From: Brachionus manjavacas
Taxonomy: Eukaryota > Rotifera > Eurotatoria > Ploima > Brachionidae
Direction of reading: 5' to 3'
Assembly: GCA_019054805.1 (NCBI GenBank)
Contig: JAHQIY010000012.1
Location: forward strand, 3,286,001 to 3,350,000
DNA: 64,000 bases
Both the position numbers and the translations under genes were made by a program. This document shows, one piece after another, positions 59,401 to 64,000 of the stretch (its first letter is position 1; the number at the start of each line of letters is the position of its first letter). Below the pieces are notes generated by a model, which saw only the letters and a program-made list of their open reading frames with translations, was not told where the DNA came from and did not search any database.

Positions 59401-62400
59401 CTTTGGCTTTTACAGTTCAAATAAAAATCAAAGATTCTAAAAGTTATGCACATGAGAAACTTACAAGTGATTACAAGTAAGTCATTTTTCAAGTCAATTC
59501 AGATTGGTCAATTTTTTAGCTACGATAAAGATTAAAGGCTTAGATTCAGAAACGCAAAAAGTCCTACATGATACAAATTACAGAATTCCAAAAAGTAAAA
59601 AGGACAAGAAATATGAAGACTTCATAAAAGATCAAAATACCCATTTTTTGACGTTTTTCAAATAGGTTTTTTGCAATGAATTTTTCAAATTATGTAAAAC
59701 GGAAGTTTTCACTGAAAAATTTTGAAATTTATTTCACTTTGGCTATTTCATTTTGAAAAAAAAATCAAGGATTTTAAAAGTAATACACATTTAAAACTTA
59801 CAAGTGATTACCAGTCAGTCATTTTTCAAGTCAATTCAGATTGGTCAATTTTTTAGCTACGATAAAGATTAAAGGCTTAGATTCAGAAACGCAAAAAGTC
59901 CTACATGATACAAATTACAGAATTCCAAAAAGTAAAAAGGACAAGAAATATGAAGACTTCAAAAAAGAGCAAAATACCCATTTTTTGACGTTTTTCAAAT
60001 AGGTTTTTTGCAATGAATTTTTCAAATTATGTAAAACGGAAGTTTTCACTGAAAAATTTTGAAATTTATTTCACTTTGGCTTTTTCATTTTGAAATAAAA
60101 GTCAAAGATTCTAAAAGTTATACACATTTAAAACTTACAAGTGATTACCAGTCACAGATTTTTCTAGTCAATGCAGATTGGTCAATTTTTTAGCTACGAT
60201 AAAGATTAAAGGCTTAGATTCAGAAACGCAAAAAGTCCTACATGATACAAATTACAGAATTCCAAAAAGTAAAAAGGACAAGAAATATGAAGACTTCATA
60301 AAAGATCAAAATACCCATTTTTTGACGTTTTTCAAATAGGTTTTTTGCAATGAATTTTTCAAATTATGTAAAACGGAAGTTTTCACTGAAAATTTTGAAA
60401 TTTATTTCACTTTGGCTATTTCATTATGAAAAAAAAATCAAAGATTTTAAAAGTTATACACATTTAAAACTTACAAGTGATTACCAGTCAGTCATTTTTC
60501 GAATCACTGCAGATTGGTCAATTTTTTAGCTACGATAAAGATTAAAGGCTTAGATTCAGAAACGCAAAAAGTCCTACATGATACAAATTACAGAATTCCA
60601 AAAAGTAAAAAGGACAAGAAATTAGAAGACTTCAAAAAAGAGCAAAATACCCATTTTTTGACGTTTTTCAAATAGGTTTTTTGCAATGAATTTTTCAAAT
60701 TATGTAAAACGGAAGTTTTCACTGAAAATTTTGAAATTTATTTCACTTTGGCTATTTCATTATCAAAAAAAAATCAAAGATTCTAAAAGTTATGCACATG
60801 TGAAACTTACAAGTGATTACCAGTCACAGATTTTTCTAGTCAATGCAGATTGGTCAATTTTTTAGCTACGATAAAGATTAAAGGCTTAGATTCAGAAACG
60901 CAAAAAGTCCTACATGATACAAATTACAGAATTCCAAAAAGTAAAAAGGACAAGAAATATGAAGACTTCAAAAAAGAGCAAAATACCCATTTTTTGACGT
61001 TTTTCAAATAGGTTTTTTGCAATGAATTTTTCATATTATGTAAAACGGAAGTTTTCACTGAAAAATTTTGAAATTTATTTCACTTTGGCTATTTCATTTT
61101 GAAAAAAAAATCAAAGATTCTAAAAGTTATGCACATTTAAAACTTACAAGTGATTACCAGTACGTCATTTTTCAAGTCAATTCAGATTGGTCAATTTTTT
61201 AGCTACGATAAAGATTAAAGGCTTAGATTCAGAAACGCAAAAAGTCCTACATGATACAAATTACAGAATTCCAAAAAGTAAAAAGGACAAGAAATATGAA
61301 GACTTCATAAAAGATCAAAATACCCATTTTTTGACGTTTTTCAAATAGGTTTTTTGCAATGAATTTTTCGAATAACGCAAAACGGAAGTTTTCACTGAAA
61401 ATTTTGAAATTTATTTCACTTTGGCTATTTCATTTTGAAAAAAAAATCAAAGATTCTAAAAGTTATGCACATGAGAAACTTACAAGTGATTACCAGTCAC
61501 AGATTTTTCTAGTCAATGCAGATTGGTCAATTTTTTAGCTACGATAAAGATTAAAGGCTTAGATTCAGAAACGCAAAAAGTCCTACATGATACAAATTAC
61601 AGAATTCCAAAAAGTAAAAAGGACAAGAAATATGAAGACTTCATAAAAGAGCAAAATACCCATTTTTTGACGTTTTTCAAATAGGTTTTTTGCAATGAAT
61701 TTTTCATATTATGTAAAACGGAAGTTTTCACTGAAAAATTTTGAAATTTATTTCACTTTGGCTATTTCATTTTGAAAAAAAAATCAAAGATTCTAAAAGT
61801 TATGCACATGAGAAACTAACAAGTGATTACCAGTCAGTCATTTTTCGAATCACTGCAGATTGGTCAATTTTTTAGCTACGATAAAGATTAAAGGCTTAGA
61901 TTCAGAAACGCAAAAAGTCCTACATGATACAAATTACAGAATTCCAAAAAGTAAAAAGGACAAGAAATATGAAGACTTCATAAAAGATCAAAATACCCAT
62001 TTTTTGACGTTTTTCAAATAGGTTTTTTGCAATGAATTTTTCAAATTATGTAAAACGGAAGTTTTCACTGAAAATTTTGAAATTTATTTCACTTTGGCTA
62101 TTTCATTATGAAAAAAAAATCAAAGATTCTAAAAGTTATGCACATGAGAAACTTACAAATGATTACCAGTCACAGATTTTTCTAGTCAATGCAGATTGGT
62201 CAATTTTTTAGCTACGATAAAGATTAAAGGCTTAGATTCAGAAACGCAAAAAGTCCTACATGATACAAATTACACAATTCCAAAAAGTTAAAAGGACAAG
62301 AAATTAGAAGACTTCATGAAAGAGCAAAATACCCATTTTTTGACGTTTTTCAAATAGGTTTTTTGCAATGAATTTTTCAAATTATGTAAAACGGAAGTTT

Positions 62401-64000
62401 TCACTGAAAATTTTGAAATTTATTTCACTTTGGCTATTTCATTATGAAAAAAGATCAAAGATTCTAAAAGTTATACACATGAGAAACTTACAAGTGATTA
62501 CCAGTAAGTCATTTTTCAAGTCAATTCAGATTGGTCAATTTTTTAGCTACGATAAAGATTAAAGGCTTAGATTCAGAAACGCAAAAAGTCCTACATGATA
62601 CAAATTACAGAATTCCAAAAAGTAAAAAGGACAAGAAATATGAAGACTTCAAAAAAGAGCAAAATACCCATTTTTTGACGTTTTTCAAATAGGTTTTTTG
62701 CAATGAATTTTTCAAATTATGTAAAACGGAAGTTTTCACTGAAAAATTTTGAAATTTATTTCACTTTGGCTATTTCATTTTGAAAAAAAAATCAAAGATT
62801 CTAAAAGTTATGCACATGTGAAACTTACAAGTGATTACCAGTAAGTCATTTTTCAAGTCAATTCAGATTGGTCAATTTTTTAGCTACGATAAAGATTAAA
62901 GGCTTAGATTCAGAAACGCAAAAAGTCCTACATGATACAAATTACAGAATTCCAAAAAGTAAAAAGGACAAGAAATTAGAAGACTTCAAAAAAGAGCAAA
63001 ATACCCATTTTTTGACGTTTTTCAAATAGGTTTTTTGCAATGAATTTTTCAAATTATGTAAAACGGAAGTTTTCACTGAAAAATTTTGAAATTTATTTCA
63101 CTTTGGCTTTTACAGTTCAAATAAAAGTCAAAGATTCTAAAAGTTATACACATTTAAAACTTACAAGTGATTACCAGTCAGTCATTTTTCTAGTCAATGC
63201 AGATTGGTCAATTTTTTAGCTACGATAAAGATTAAAGGCTTAGATTCAGAAACGCAAAAAGTCCTACATGATACAAATTACAGAATTCCAAAAAGTAAAA
63301 AGGACAAGAAATATGAAGACTTCATGAAAGAGCAAAATACCCATTTTTTGACGTTTATAGGTTTTTTGCAATGAATTTTTCATATTATGTAAAACGGAAG
63401 TTTTCACTGAAAAATTTTGAAATTTATTTCACTTTGGCTATTTCATTTTGAAAAAAAAATCAAAGATTCTAAAAGTTATGCACATGAGAAACTAACAAGT
63501 GATTACCAGTAAGTCATTTTTCAAGTCAATTCAGATTGGTCAATTTTTTAGCTACGATAAAGATTAAAGGCTTAGATTCAGAAACGCAAAAAGTCCTACA
63601 TGATACAAATTACAGAATTCCAAAAAGTAAAAAGGACAAGAAATATGAAGACTTCAAAAAAGAGCAAAATACCCATTTTTTGACGTTTTTCAAATAGGTT
63701 TTTTGCAATGAATTTTTCAAATTATGTAAAACGGAAGTTTTCACTGAAAATTTTGAAATTTATTTCACTTTGGCTATTTCATTATGAAAAAAGATCAAAG
63801 ATTCTAAAAGTTATACACATTTAAAACTTACAAGTGATTACCAGTCACTTATTTTTCAAGTCAATTCAGATTGGTCAATTTTTTAGCTACGATAAAGATT
63901 AAAGGCTTAGATTCAGAAACGCAAAAAGTCCTACATGATACAAATTACAGAATTCCAAAAAGTAAAAAGGACAAGAAATATGAAGACTTCATGAAAGAGC
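41480..64000 (+). repeat. satellite array 2, about 335-bp monomer, Y-like forms only
   Basis: Continuation of the same satellite in the same orientation, running off the window. GCTACGATAAAG recurs from 41769 to 63886, about 67 monomers at a mean of 335 bp. All monomers I read have the Y-type TTTTCACTGAAAA...TTTATTTCACTTTGGC segment; the X word GATCTTGAAATTTTC was not seen. Sub-variants include a shortened GACGTTTATAGG (for example 42905, 47930, 50275, 52280, 54610, 63353), Y combined with TTTTACAGTTCAAATAAA (for example 41990, 46680, 51370, 63105), and AATATGAAGAC replacing AATTAGAAGAC, common after 56 kb. Such clustering of variants points to local amplification. A GAATTC site lies in nearly every monomer. 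Four monomers (for example 48286, 55638, 62368) keep a 64-codon open frame by chance of A-run length. Confidence 0.97.

Noticed and set aside
28850..64000. Hammerhead ribozyme in the satellite (known in some animal satellites of similar length)
   Set aside because: No CTGATGA core followed by GAAA was found on either strand of the monomer. The GTCC...GGAC pairing near the core is only 4-5 bp.
28850..64000. CENP-B-box-like motif in the monomer
   Set aside because: TTCG and ACGG occur near each other, but the spacing and the CGGG end of the box do not fit.

Overview
The window looks like AT-rich nuclear DNA of a small invertebrate animal. The evidence is two clearly metazoan genes (ribonucleotide reductase small subunit R2 and a CCDC6 orthologue), GT-AG introns of only 48 and 50 bp in a third gene, and long intergenic stretches of A/T runs crowded with decayed LINE, LTR and DNA-transposon remnants. 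There are no operons, Shine-Dalgarno sites or CRISPR arrays. A rotifer such as Brachionus (very AT-rich, compact introns, known satellite-driven genome-size variation) would fit, but the species is an inference.

Left part (1-28.8 kb). Three gene models stand out. A three-exon single-pass membrane protein gene lies on the minus strand (3769-4850). The intronless R2 gene lies on the plus strand (10053-11024) and keeps every diiron and radical residue and the C-terminal tail. The coiled-coil CCDC6 orthologue lies on the plus strand (26731-28044). Most other recognisable sequence is dead transposon: a LINE endonuclease fragment (1-0.4 kb), a MULE transposase SWIM fragment (0.45-1.0 kb), LINE reverse transcriptase pieces (7.1-7.9, 13.3-14.9, 15.5-17.6, 20.0-20.7, 24.6-24.8 kb), and isolated LINE 3' ends with AAATA- or AAT-type tails. 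Four non-autonomous DNA transposons can be delimited by inverted repeats: a hAT-like MITE with a near-perfect 8-bp target duplication (12186-12739), a MULE-like element with a 40-bp perfect inverted repeat and a perfect 9-bp target duplication (18075-19228), a 180-bp foldback MITE (19422-19601) and a pogo-like element (20939-21986). Younger LINE fragments are nested in two of these.

Right part (28.85-64 kb). About 800 bp past the CCDC6 stop codon a satellite begins and runs off the end of the window. It has about 96 head-to-tail monomers of about 335 bp (29 copies, then about 67). The monomer has a nearly invariant core and a segment that exists in two forms, here called X and Y. X and Y are mixed and locally alternate in the left array; only Y-like forms are seen in the right array. 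The two arrays are separated by one 2.95-kb Ty3/gypsy retrotransposon on the minus strand (38529-41479), with a complete 5' LTR and primer-binding site, gag, a protease remnant, RT and RNase H. It has five nonsense codons in one frame, has lost its 3' half, and is inserted with essentially no loss or duplication of satellite sequence.

The main interest is therefore a gene/satellite boundary, a two-form satellite that may be centromeric or B-chromosome-like, and a truncated retrotransposon captured at a precise monomer position. I saw no tRNA or rRNA genes.
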